NCBI GenBank assembly: GCA_015065605.1
Contig: SVPZ01000026.1
Coordinates: 1 to 41,090, forward strand
Reading direction: 5' to 3'
Origin: Oscillospiraceae bacterium
GTDB taxonomy: Bacteria; Bacillota; Clostridia; Oscillospirales; Acutalibacteraceae
Length of the DNA: 41,090 nucleotides
The position numbers and the translations under genes are program-made. How positions within the stretch are numbered: the stretch's first letter is position 1; each line of letters starts with the position of its first letter. The notes under the pieces were generated by a model. That model did no database searches. It was not told the origin of the DNA and saw only the letters and a list, made by a program, of their open reading frames with translations. Shown one piece after another: positions 8,679 to 16,772 of this stretch.

Positions 8679-8739
8679 ATTATATCGTTAAAATTAAGGA
8701 AAAACTTTGTTTTTGTGCTTTGAAATTTTAATTTTGTGC
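8679..8739 (-). promoter_or_regulatory. Promoter and AraC-type operator of FAD oxidoreductase copy 2
   Basis: The minus strand has TATAAT (8684-8679). The block 8679-8721 repeats the copy 1 promoter with one indel and a few changes. TTTTGTGC (plus-strand reading) occurs at 8711-8718 and 8732-8739, exactly 21 bp apart, which is two helical turns as expected for an AraC dimer. Confidence 0.6.
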
Positions 8740-8787
8740 GCAGGTTTTTGAAAAAATATGGGAATAAGCGGGAAAATCAAAGCGTAT

Positions 8788-8815
8788 TTGACATTATGGA
8801 TAAATGTAGTATAAT
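8788..8815 (+). promoter_or_regulatory. Sigma-A promoter of the membrane protein gene
   Basis: TTGACA (8788-8793), 16-base spacer, TATAAT (8810-8815), 29 bases before the ATG at 8845. Confidence 0.85.
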
Positions 8816-8844
8816 ACTTTACAGTAAAATACGGAGGAAAGAAT

Positions 8845-9606
8845 ATGACTGTTAATTTTATTTTTAAAATTTTGGAAGCCTTGGCTGCAATTATAGTTCC
8901 TGTGGCAACAATATATTATGTTAAAAATAAGAAGGGCGGAAGGCTTAGAAACGTCTTTGACGGCGCGGCTGTATTTTTAATATTTTACTGCCTTATTTTT
9001 GCGGTGGTTGCCACCTGTATTGAGTTTATGACCCCTCTTTACGAGAAGGTTGAAAGCCAGCTTTGGCTTATAATTATCAACGTATTTTTCGAAACCCTCT
9101 GCATTATTTTAGGGTATAAATTATGGTTTAAATGCGTTATAAAGAAAAAAGACGACAATTCCGTGGGACTTATGACGGGCGCAGGTTTTGCCTTTGCGCG
9201 TACGATTTTTGCCCACGGCATTACCGCCGTTTTAAGTGTTATAGCAGGAAATATTTATATTAAGAATGGGGCTAATGAAATACCGCCTATTTTAGAAAGC
9301 AATCTTGAGGCTTTTATGATTGCAACTTCCTATTACGGTTTCCTCTTGCTTATACAGCTTATAAGCGTATTTGTTTTGGAAACGGCATTTGCATTTGTGA
9401 TTTATAGAGTTAACTGCTGTGAAAACGCAAAATATTGGTCTTTTATAGCTTTTGTTCTTCGTATTGCGGCAATAGTTCTCTTAAAAAGCGGAATTTACCT
9501 TGAAAGAACGGTAATAGTATTTATAGTTCTTACTATAGCGGTTATACTCTCTGCAATAGGTTATTCTCTTTATAAACCCTTTGTAAGAAAAACGGGCGAG
9601 GATTAA
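8845..9606 (+). CDS. Uncharacterised polytopic membrane protein
   Basis: 253 residues, with about seven hydrophobic segments (roughly 8-24, 40-62, 74-94, 110-140, 155-180, 195-213, 222-243) and short charged loops such as VIKKKDDN. Its size and hydropathy recall YhfC/DUF2324-type membrane proteins, but I do not see the glutamate motif of that family, so no function is assigned. GGAGG lies 7 bases before the ATG, and the gene has its own strong promoter. Its stop overlaps the stop of the converging TspO gene by 4 bases, with no terminator between them. Confidence 0.75.
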   Translation: MTVNFIFKILEALAAIIVPVATIYYVKNKKGGRLRNVFDGAAVFLIFYCLIFAVVATCIEFMTPLYEKVESQLWLIIINVFFETLCIILGYKLWFKCVIKKKDDNSVGLMTGAGFAFARTIFAHGITAVLSVIAGNIYIKNGANEIPPILESNLEAFMIATSYYGFLLLIQLISVFVLETAFAFVIYRVNCCENAKYWSFIAFVLRIAAIVLLKSGIYLERTVIVFIVLTIAVILSAIGYSLYKPFVRKTGED

Positions 9607-10070
9607 TTTAAAAGATATATCGCCAGATTAAGATATCCTGCAAAGGTTACCCATAAAATATAGGGAATTAAAAGATAACCTGCTTTTTTATTTATTCTGT
9701 AGAATAAAACGGTGTTTATAATAATAAGAATGAGAAGTATTATAAGCCAAACGAACGCGAAAAGATAAGCCTTGACCGAAAAGAAAATAATGGACCACAA
9801 AAAGTTAAAGGCTAACTGTATTCCGTAAACGGTAAGGGCGGTTTTGCTTCTTGCGGGCTTACCTGAAGTGCAAACGAGGTATGAGGCAATACCCATAAGG
9901 ACGTAAAGAACTGTCCATACAACCGGAAAAAGCCAACCTGCAGGAGAAAGCGGCGGTTTGTTAAGCGCCTTAAAATCCTCCATACTTTTCATTGTAAAAA
10001 GCGCCGAAAGTCCGCCTACAATAAGCGGTATGGCGATATTCAGTATTAATTTTTTATAATTTATTTTCAA
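9603..10070 (-). CDS. TspO/MBR-family membrane protein (TTG start proposed)
   Basis: About 155 residues, the usual family length, with five membrane helices. Signature features are PPLSPAGWLFPVVWTVLYVL (about residues 38-57), the later YGIQLAFNFLWSIIFF, and PYILWVTFAGYLNLAIYLLN at the end. TspO proteins bind porphyrins and related ligands. An ATG at 10079 lies inside the Shine-Dalgarno itself (TAAGGGGATGA resembles the full anti-SD complement), so the TTG at 10070, 8 bases after GGGG, is the better start. The SD is also the 3' arm of the preceding terminator hairpin, an unusual overlap. If the ATG is used, three residues are added. Confidence 0.88.
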   Translation of the reverse strand: MKINYKKLILNIAIPLIVGGLSALFTMKSMEDFKALNKPPLSPAGWLFPVVWTVLYVLMGIASYLVCTSGKPARSKTALTVYGIQLAFNFLWSIIFFSVKAYLFAFVWLIILLILIIINTVLFYRINKKAGYLLIPYILWVTFAGYLNLAIYLLN

Positions 10071-10074
10071 AAAA

Positions 10075-10110
10075 ATCATCCCCTTATCTTTACGATATGC
10101 AGGGGATGAT
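10075..10110 (-). terminator. Terminator of the U32 gene overlapping the tspO start
   Basis: A perfect 10-bp stem (10110-10101 with 10084-10075, minus-strand order) is followed by a run of seven T. It lies right after the U32 stop. Its 3' arm and T run contain the SD and start region of the TspO gene. Confidence 0.75.
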
Positions 10111-10114
10111 TGTT

Positions 10115-12163
10115 TTATTCAACGCCTTTAAAAAACATTCCTCTTGTAAAGGGGATATCGGCTTTTTCGTTTTTGCGGTACATATCAAGCACCTTTTCGG
10201 CGCGTTCTTTACTTTCATCGGTAAAATATAAAAGAACGTTTGAATTTATAAGGCTTAATTTATCGCCCAGCCATACGGGACGATCCCCATAAATTTCGCT
10301 ATAGGAAAATCTGCAACGAACGGGGAAGGAAATACCCTTTCTGTCGGTGATTTTTCTGTCTTTTTTACAGTCCTTACAGCCCGAAAAGGAAACGGGACAG
10401 TTCTTGGTTATCATAAGAGGAAGTCTGCCGTAACCGAGAACAATAGTATCAAGAGAGGTTTTTACCTTTTCGATTTGCGTGTCGGTCATTTCGTAGGATA
10501 AAACCGCGCTTCTAAAGCCCATTTCCTCTATTGCGCTTAATGAATAAGAGGAATAAAGGTTAAGACCGCAACCGGCAATTAAGCCAAGCCCTGTTTCTTT
10601 TACGGCATTTATCTGTGAAGTGTTTTGTATAAGCGCGTGGGTAAAGCCCGATTCCTTTGCTTTTAAAAGAAGTCTGTTTAAAGCTTCTCCCGTAAGATTT
10701 GCCTTCGGAAGCTCGACGATTTTTAAAATATTTTCGGCTGACTTTAAATTCGTTGCATTTTCAATGGGTAAAATAACTGCGCCGACACCGTTTAGATTTT
10801 CGGGCAAAAGTTCTTCCTTTTCTGCCCTTACCCAAAATCCGTGGGAATTTTTACGGGTTTTTTCGGGTAAATCAAATGAAAAATTCTTTGCAACCCGTTG
10901 GGTGTCTTTTCTTTTTTGGTCAAGAAGTTCGATAGCGCTTCGCCTTAAGGCGTTAAGGGCGGAAAGACGAAGAGTAAGATTTTCACCTAAAACTATTTCC
11001 GTTTCACTTGCATAATATGGCGTAGAACCCAATTTGCCGAGCTGTTCGGTTAAAATTTCCTCTGTAAGAGGCTTGTTTATAGCCTTTTCGGGAATTTCTC
11101 CCGTAACGGTTACGGTGTTTTTTCCGTCGGTTACCGTAATTATTACGGGTTCGTTTTCTAAAATTTCAGCCTTTATTTTTATCGGAACGCTCTGCCTTTC
11201 GTGGCGCACCAGCGAATGAAGCAGGGGATAAACTTCCTTTGATAAAGCGGTATCGTCCTTGGTTCTGACACCGAACATACTCTGACCTAATTTATCGTTA
11301 TAATAACCGTCGGTAAACCCTGAACGGCTGAAAACGTTTTCAAGACATTTTTTGATTTCTTCGGGGGTGTGTCCGTCAACGGCGGTTCTGAAGGCGTTTG
11401 TTGCGGCGGCAACGTATTCGCTTCTCTTCATTCTTCCTTCGATTTTCAGTGAGGAAACTCCCATTTCTTTAAGCTCATCCACATAGTCGAGCAAGGATAA
11501 ATCCTTTAAACTCAATACGTTTTCAAAGCCGAAATCATCGTTAAAGGGAAGACGGCAGGGCCCTGCGCAAAGACCTCTGTTACCGCTTCGCCCGCCTAAA
11601 ACGGCAGACATAAGGCATTGTCCCGAAAGACACATACAAAGAGCGCCGTGGACGAAAACTTCGATTTCCATATCAAGCTTTTTGGCTTCGTCGCAGAGTT
11701 CTTTGAGTTCAAATTTATTCATTTCTCTTGCGGCAACCACTCGTTTTATACCCATTTCTTTAAGAACCTTAAGACTGTCCTTATGGTAAACGGTCATCTG
11801 GGTTGAAGCGTGAAGGGTTAAATCGGGAATGTTTTTGTGAAGAAGTTTTATAAGTCCCAAATCGGCAATTATAACGCCGTCAATACCAAGTAAATAGGCT
11901 TCCTTTGCAAGATTATACGCCAACTCAATTTCATTATCGCTTATAAGAATATTAAGGGTGAGATAAACCTTAACCGAACGGATATGACAGTAATCTATGG
12001 CGTTTTTTAAAGAAATCAAATCAAAATTATCCGCGTTTCTTCTTGCGTTAAAATCCTTTGCTCCGAGATAAACCGCATCGGCGCCTGCCCTTACTGCCGA
12101 AATCAGCATTTCTTCATTGCCTACGGGGGAAAGAACCTCTGGCAGATTGATTTTTTCGGTCAT
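10115..12163 (-). CDS. U32-family peptidase / RNA-hydroxylation-type protein
   Basis: 682 residues. The N-terminal U32 domain (about 1-290) starts LPEVLSPVGNEEMLISAVRA and contains GADAVYLG, then the cysteine signature MCLSGQC...GLCAGPCR near residues 178-205, which in relatives holds an iron-sulfur cluster. A further cysteine group, SGCKDCKK, lies near 610, followed by an SFPVRCR segment. The collagenase-like DUF3656 region fills the middle. Family members of this long form act in prephenate-dependent hydroxylation of tRNA or 23S rRNA in other bacteria; which target applies here cannot be told. It is monocistronic, with its own promoter and terminator. Confidence 0.9.
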   Translation of the reverse strand: MTEKINLPEVLSPVGNEEMLISAVRAGADAVYLGAKDFNARRNADNFDLISLKNAIDYCHIRSVKVYLTLNILISDNEIELAYNLAKEAYLLGIDGVIIADLGLIKLLHKNIPDLTLHASTQMTVYHKDSLKVLKEMGIKRVVAAREMNKFELKELCDEAKKLDMEIEVFVHGALCMCLSGQCLMSAVLGGRSGNRGLCAGPCRLPFNDDFGFENVLSLKDLSLLDYVDELKEMGVSSLKIEGRMKRSEYVAAATNAFRTAVDGHTPEEIKKCLENVFSRSGFTDGYYNDKLGQSMFGVRTKDDTALSKEVYPLLHSLVRHERQSVPIKIKAEILENEPVIITVTDGKNTVTVTGEIPEKAINKPLTEEILTEQLGKLGSTPYYASETEIVLGENLTLRLSALNALRRSAIELLDQKRKDTQRVAKNFSFDLPEKTRKNSHGFWVRAEKEELLPENLNGVGAVILPIENATNLKSAENILKIVELPKANLTGEALNRLLLKAKESGFTHALIQNTSQINAVKETGLGLIAGCGLNLYSSYSLSAIEEMGFRSAVLSYEMTDTQIEKVKTSLDTIVLGYGRLPLMITKNCPVSFSGCKDCKKDRKITDRKGISFPVRCRFSYSEIYGDRPVWLGDKLSLINSNVLLYFTDESKERAEKVLDMYRKNEKADIPFTRGMFFKGVE

Positions 12164-12194
12164 TTTCTCACTTCCTTTACGTGTTTTATAAGTT

Positions 12195-12223
12195 ATTTTA
12201 ACATAAAAATAAAAAATTGTAAA
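12195..12223 (-). promoter_or_regulatory. Promoter of the U32 peptidase gene
   Basis: Minus strand TTTACA (12223-12218), 17-base spacer, TAAAAT (12200-12195), about 30 bases before the ATG at 12163. Confidence 0.65.
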
Positions 12224-12239
12224 ACAATAAATACAATTA

Positions 12240-12268
12240 TTGCAAAAATAAATATATAGTGATATAAT
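12240..12268 (+). promoter_or_regulatory. Promoter of mgtE
   Basis: TTGCAA (12240-12245), 17-base spacer, TATAAT (12263-12268). The predicted transcript start near 12275 leaves a leader of about 125 bases before the mgtE ATG. Confidence 0.75.
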
Positions 12269-12274
12269 ATATTA

Positions 12275-12396
12275 GATATAAATATTCTTTAAAAGGCAGG
12301 TGAGCTGCGTGGACGCGGTCGCGATACCCCGAAGTAGAAATTTGAATATAAGCGGCGCGCAGTTCGTTTTTTAATTGCCGCCGTAAAAAACGGAGG
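12275..12396 (+). ncRNA. Structured leader RNA of mgtE, candidate metal-sensing element
   Basis: The leader is GC-rich within AT-rich surroundings. AGCTGCG (12303-12309) can pair with CGCAGTT (12358-12364), closing a 62-base domain that is followed by CG and six T (12367-12372), a terminator-like layout. Competing pairs exist: GCGGC (12352-12356) with GCCGC (12377-12381), and CCGT with ACGG (12381-12393), the latter holding part of the SD. Short strings AGGTGAGC, GATAC and GAAA recall the M-box magnesium riboswitch, and mgtE is its usual target. The element is shorter than a normal M-box and I cannot assign a class. Confidence 0.5.
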
Positions 12397-12401
12397 TAAT
12401 T

Positions 12402-13820
12402 ATGGAAGAAAAAGTAGAAGTTGTTTTACCCGAAGAGGAAGCGGTGCTTGAAAACCGTGACTATACCGAAGATATACTCGGTATAATCCGAAGCGGACAG
12501 GATGCAAAAACCATAAGCGAAAGTCTTGAAGATTATCACGATAACGATATCGCTCAGGCTTTTGAATTTTTGACTAAAGAAGAAAGAGATAAGCTTTACG
12601 ATATTCTTGGTACCGAGGCGGTATCGGATATTTTCCCTTATCTTGACGATGTTGATACCTATATTGAAGAACTTGAAAACGACGAAGCGGCAGACATTAT
12701 TGAAAGTATGGATGCCGACGAAGCCGTTGAAATTCTCGATGAACTTGAAGAAGAAAAACGTCAGGAAATTATTGAACTTCTTGACCCCGAAATAAAGGAA
12801 GAAATCGAACTTATTGATTCCTATGACGAGGATGAGTTCGGTAGTATAATGTCCACCAATTTTATAGTGATTTCTGCAGATATCACCATAAAACAGGCAA
12901 TGCGTCAGCTTATAACTCAGGCGGCGGATAATGATAATATCAGCACCATTTACGTAGTTGATAAAGAAAACCGTTTTTACGGCGCCATCGATTTAAAGGA
13001 TCTTATTATCGCCCGACAAAGCGAACAGCTTGAGGATTTAATAGTTACTTCATATCCTTACGTTTACGCCAATGAAAATATAAGTCAGACAATTGAGCAG
13101 TTAAAGGAATATTCCGAAGATTCTATCCCCGTGCTGTCCCCCGAAGATAAAAGCCTTATAGGTGTTATAACCTCTCAGGATATAGTTGACATAGTTGAAA
13201 GCGAGAGCGGTGAGGACTATGCAAAACTTGCAGGTCTTAGCGGCGAGGAAGATGAAAAGGAACCCCTTTTAAAGAGTGTGAGAAAGCGTATCCCTTGGCT
13301 TATCGTACTGCTTGTTCTCGGTATGGCGGTTTCGGCTGTGGCATCCCTTTTTGAAGGAGTTATAAAAGAACTTGCCCTTATCGTTGCCTTTCAGTCGCTT
13401 ATTCTCGGTATGGCGGGTAACGTCGGAACTCAGTCCCTTGCGGTTACCATAAGCACCATAACGGGCGAAACCTACAATTTTAAGGATAACGTTAAAAAGG
13501 TGCTTAAAGAACTTAGGATAGGACTTTTAAACGGTGTTATCGTAGGCGTACTTTCAACGCTGTTTATAGGCTTTTATATTTATTTCTTTAAGATTCCAAA
13601 TTTTGAACAGGCATTTGCAACAAGCGGCTGCGTAGGTCTTGCAATGTGTATCGCTATGACCGTTTCGGGCTTTATGGGTACCTTTATACCCCTTGCATTT
13701 AAAAAGATAGGCATTGACCCTGCGGTTGCATCAGGTCCTCTTATTACTACGGTAAACGACCTTGTTGCAGTGGTTATCTATTACGGTCTTGCCTGGGCGT
13801 TGCTTCTCGGCGTAGCATAA
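12402..13820 (+). CDS. mgtE: Magnesium transporter MgtE
   Basis: 472 residues. An acidic cytoplasmic N domain of helical repeats (about 20-145) contains LENDEAADIIESMDADEA. Next comes a CBS pair (about 150-265, with STNFIVISADITIKQAMRQL and VIKD-like turns). The membrane domain of five helices (about 300-472) carries AGNVGTQSLAV and the final TTVNDLVAVVIYYGLAW. MgtE is a homodimeric Mg2+ channel gated by Mg2+ bound at the N and CBS domains. The start at 12402 follows CGGAGG by 5 bases. The structured leader suggests control by metal level. Confidence 0.95.
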   Translation: MEEKVEVVLPEEEAVLENRDYTEDILGIIRSGQDAKTISESLEDYHDNDIAQAFEFLTKEERDKLYDILGTEAVSDIFPYLDDVDTYIEELENDEAADIIESMDADEAVEILDELEEEKRQEIIELLDPEIKEEIELIDSYDEDEFGSIMSTNFIVISADITIKQAMRQLITQAADNDNISTIYVVDKENRFYGAIDLKDLIIARQSEQLEDLIVTSYPYVYANENISQTIEQLKEYSEDSIPVLSPEDKSLIGVITSQDIVDIVESESGEDYAKLAGLSGEEDEKEPLLKSVRKRIPWLIVLLVLGMAVSAVASLFEGVIKELALIVAFQSLILGMAGNVGTQSLAVTISTITGETYNFKDNVKKVLKELRIGLLNGVIVGVLSTLFIGFYIYFFKIPNFEQAFATSGCVGLAMCIAMTVSGFMGTFIPLAFKKIGIDPAVASGPLITTVNDLVAVVIYYGLAWALLLGVA

Positions 13821-13824
13821 AATA

Positions 13825-13848
13825 CGGGCGGATTACCCCGCCCGCTTT
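13825..13848 (+). terminator. Weak terminator after mgtE
   Basis: A 7-bp GC stem (13825-13831 with 13838-13844) with a 6-base loop is followed by CTTTCTTT. The broken T run suggests partial read-through into the CYTH gene 14 bases later. Confidence 0.6.
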
Positions 13849-13861
13849 CTTTGGAGAATAT

Positions 13862-14359
13862 ATGAATATAAACGGTTTTGAAATTGAACGCAAATTTTTG
13901 ATAAAATATCCCGATATAAATAAACTTCTTGATAATCCCTTGTGCCGAGTTCTTAAAATGGAACAGTTTTATCTTCAAGGCGGCGGCAGGGTGAGAAAAA
14001 TCGAAGAAAACGGCAAAATCACCTATATAAAAACCGTTAAAAAACATATTACCGATATCAAAAGAGAAGAAAAAGAATGGGAAATAGAAGAGGAAGAATA
14101 TATAAAGGAAATCGGAAATAAGGCTTTTGGTACAAATATTATTAAAAAAACCCGTTACGCCTATCCTTTTTATGATTTGATTTTCGAAATCGACCTTTTT
14201 CCCTTTTGGAATGACAGAGCCTTTTTGGAAATAGAACTTAATGATGAAACTCAGGAATTTATTGTTCCCGAATTTTTAAAAATCATAAAAGAAGTTACCG
14301 CCGATAAGCGTTACAATAATTCCTCTCTTGCAAGAGAAATTTTAAACGAAGCACTTTAA
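13862..14359 (+). CDS. CYTH-domain (triphosphate tunnel) protein
   Basis: 165 residues. The N-terminus has the EIERKFLIK signature (ExExK, residues 7-15) of CYTH/triphosphate tunnel metalloenzymes. Later charged strands include KEEKEWEIEEEE and an RYAYPFYDLIFEIDLF segment, followed by FLEIELNDE, which supply the alternating Glu/Arg/Lys residues of the tunnel. Relatives hydrolyse tripolyphosphate or thiamine triphosphate, or bind nucleotides; the substrate is unknown here. GGAGA precedes the ATG. It is first in a closely spaced plus-strand run (CYTH, hydrolase, Mur ligase, Ddl, CDF). Confidence 0.87.
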   Translation: MNINGFEIERKFLIKYPDINKLLDNPLCRVLKMEQFYLQGGGRVRKIEENGKITYIKTVKKHITDIKREEKEWEIEEEEYIKEIGNKAFGTNIIKKTRYAYPFYDLIFEIDLFPFWNDRAFLEIELNDETQEFIVPEFLKIIKEVTADKRYNNSSLAREILNEAL

Positions 14360-14383
14360 AATACTACTTTTAAGGAATAAGAT

Positions 14384-15148
14384 ATGGAAATTTTTATTGA
14401 CGAACTTAAAATAAATTACGTTGAAAAAGGCGAAGGCGAACCCGTTTTAATGCTTCACGGCTGGGGAAGCTCTACCGTCCCTTTCAATAACATAATAAAT
14501 CTTTTAAGCGCAAAATACCGCGTTGTTGCCGTAGATTTCCCCGGTTGCGGACAGAGTGACACTATGAAAAATCCGTGGACGGTTGACGATTACTGCGATT
14601 TCGTTTTGAAATTCTGCGAAAAACTGGGTCTTGATAATCCTATACTTATGGGTCATTCTCACGGTGGCAGAGTTATAATGAAATTGGTGGGCGAAAAAAT
14701 GCTTGATCCTAAAAAGGTGGTATTTTTCGACTGCGCAGGGCTTATTCCCAAAAAAAGCTTTAAAAAGAAAATGAGAATTGCTACCTTTAAGTTTATCAAA
14801 AGAGTGTTAACCCTTCCCGTTATAAAGAAATTTTCGGGCAAAGCGCTGGAGAGAGCCAGAAATCATTTCGGAAGCAGTGATTATAAATCTGCTCCCGAGG
14901 TACTTAGAAAAACAATGGTGAACGTGGTTAATACCGATTTAAGACATCTTTTACCCGAATTTAACTGTCCTACACTACTTATATGGGGCGAAAACGATAC
15001 CGACACTCCGCTAAGGGATGCAAAAATTATCGAGTCGCTTATTAAGGATTCGGGACTTTGCGTAATAAAGGGCGCGGGACATTTTTCCTTCCTTGATAAC
15101 GCGGTGCAGACCAATGCAATTTTAAAAAGCTTTATGAAAATCGGGTGA
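14384..15148 (+). CDS. Alpha/beta hydrolase
   Basis: 254 residues with the full alpha/beta-hydrolase catalytic set. An oxyanion-loop motif LHGWGSS lies near residue 25. The nucleophile elbow is GHSHGG (serine near residue 90), the acid is in WGENDTDTP near residue 207, and the histidine is in KGAGHFSF near residue 231. The substrate cannot be predicted. The protein has no signal peptide, so it is probably cytoplasmic. It starts 24 bases after the CYTH gene with AAGGA upstream, and ends 5 bases before the MurF-like gene. Confidence 0.9.
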   Translation: MEIFIDELKINYVEKGEGEPVLMLHGWGSSTVPFNNIINLLSAKYRVVAVDFPGCGQSDTMKNPWTVDDYCDFVLKFCEKLGLDNPILMGHSHGGRVIMKLVGEKMLDPKKVVFFDCAGLIPKKSFKKKMRIATFKFIKRVLTLPVIKKFSGKALERARNHFGSSDYKSAPEVLRKTMVNVVNTDLRHLLPEFNCPTLLIWGENDTDTPLRDAKIIESLIKDSGLCVIKGAGHFSFLDNAVQTNAILKSFMKIG

Positions 15149-15153
15149 TATAA

Positions 15154-16761
15154 ATGGATAAAATAATTGAATTTATATTCAGCATAAGATTTTTCTATGC
15201 TTTTTGTTCTCTGCTTGCCGTATTGTCCGCCGTTTTCGGTATGACAAGACAAATGCAGATGTTTCAGCAAAATTCCTATTTCCCATCCCGCTACCTTCCG
15301 TGGCTTAAAGGGGACGAAAAGGGCAAATTTATTTTAAGGGCGCTTTTCTTTGTTACTTACGCCGTTATAATAGGACTTGGCGGAGTATTGATAGCGGCAG
15401 GACTGTTACTTATTTTTGCCGTAGGGTCGATTATTAAGAGTATCAGCGTTCAGAAAAAATCTATTATCCCTCTTAAATTTACCATGAGGGTAAAAAGAAT
15501 GTACGCAAGTCTTATTGTAATCGGCATCATTATAACCGTTTTACAGTATTTATTGTTAAAGGGTGAATCCTATTGGCTATTAAGCCTTAACGTGTTGTTG
15601 GCGGTGTTCCCCTATTTAAGCGTTCTTCTTTTATGGGCGGTTATGTATCCCACCGAAAAAATGATAACCAAGCATTATATAAATGATGCCAAAAATAAAC
15701 TCGCCTCCTTTGGCGGTAAAATAAAGGTAATAGGCATTACGGGTTCCTTTGGTAAAACAAGCAGTAAAAATATTTTAACTGCAATGCTTAAAGAAAAGTA
15801 CGAGGTCTTTACCACTCCCAAAAACTTTAATACTACACTGGGTGTTGTAAGAAGTATCAGAGAATATTTAAAACCGCAGACCGAAATTTTCGTATGTGAA
15901 ATGGGCGCTAAAAAGACGGGGGATATAAAGGAGCTTTGCGACCTTGTAAGTCCCGATTGCGCCCTTATTACCACCGTAGGCCCTCAGCATCTTGATACCT
16001 TTGGAAGCGTTGATAACGTATTCAAAACGAAATTTGAACTTTACGACAGCGTAAAACAAAAAGACGGCAAGGTGTTTACCTGTGGCGAAAGTGAAGAGAT
16101 AAAATCAAGAATCGGCGGAAAAGACGTAATCCTTTACGGAAGTGACGATTCCTTTTCTTATTATGCCGATAACGTTGAATACACCGCGCAGGGCGAAAGT
16201 TTTGATTTGCATCTTGCGGGCGAAACGGTTAAAATTACCACGAAATTACTTGGCAGTCATAACGTTATGAATATTGTCGGCGCCGCCGCTGTGGCGCATA
16301 GCTTCGGTGTGAGCGCTGAGCAAATCAGATTTGCCGTGTCAAGACTTATTGCTCCCGAACACCGACTTGAAATCAAACGCTATGCAAAGGGCTCTACCCT
16401 TATTGACGACGCATATAATTCTAACCCCGTAGGCTGTCTTGAGGCTTGCAGAGTGCTTTCGCGTTTTGCTCCTATGAAGAGGGTGCTTATCACTCCCGGT
16501 CTTGTTGAACTGGGAAGCGAAGAATATAAGCATAATTTCCGTCTTGGCGAGGTTGCGGGAGAATGTGCCGACTATATAATTCTCGTAGGTGTTGAAAGAA
16601 GTAAGCCGATAAGGGAAGGCATTTTGAAAAGCGGTTTTAATGAAGAAAACCTTTTTGTTGCAGAAAACTTTGGCGCGGCTTATAATATATATTTGGAACT
16701 TGCCGACAGCAATACGGCGGTTTTAATTGAAAACGATTTACCTGATAACTATCTTAAATAG
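15154..16761 (+). CDS. Membrane-anchored MurF-like Mur ligase
   Basis: 535 residues. The N-terminal 170 residues hold about four membrane helices (roughly 10-28, 62-92, 117-137, 142-165), which canonical MurF lacks. The Mur ligase part follows, with the P-loop GITGSFGKT (194-202), the CEMGAKKTGDIKELC segment, an HNVMNIVGAAAVA helix and DDAYNSNP near residue 415. MurF adds D-Ala-D-Ala to the UDP-MurNAc-tripeptide. The adjacent Ddl gene 11 bases downstream makes that dipeptide, supporting the assignment. The usual MurF N-terminal substrate domain appears to be replaced by the membrane region, so it may be a MurF paralogue with a different amide substrate. Confidence 0.85.
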   Translation: MDKIIEFIFSIRFFYAFCSLLAVLSAVFGMTRQMQMFQQNSYFPSRYLPWLKGDEKGKFILRALFFVTYAVIIGLGGVLIAAGLLLIFAVGSIIKSISVQKKSIIPLKFTMRVKRMYASLIVIGIIITVLQYLLLKGESYWLLSLNVLLAVFPYLSVLLLWAVMYPTEKMITKHYINDAKNKLASFGGKIKVIGITGSFGKTSSKNILTAMLKEKYEVFTTPKNFNTTLGVVRSIREYLKPQTEIFVCEMGAKKTGDIKELCDLVSPDCALITTVGPQHLDTFGSVDNVFKTKFELYDSVKQKDGKVFTCGESEEIKSRIGGKDVILYGSDDSFSYYADNVEYTAQGESFDLHLAGETVKITTKLLGSHNVMNIVGAAAVAHSFGVSAEQIRFAVSRLIAPEHRLEIKRYAKGSTLIDDAYNSNPVGCLEACRVLSRFAPMKRVLITPGLVELGSEEYKHNFRLGEVAGECADYIILVGVERSKPIREGILKSGFNEENLFVAENFGAAYNIYLELADSNTAVLIENDLPDNYLK

Positions 16762-16772
16762 GGGGCAGTTTT

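Noticed and set aside
8845-9606. Firm assignment of the membrane protein to the YhfC intramembrane protease family
   Set aside because: The hydropathy is similar but the expected glutamate motif is not visible.
12275-12396. Firm M-box riboswitch call for the mgtE leader
   Set aside because: Only short strings match, and the length and core loops do not fit; it is kept as an unclassified leader.
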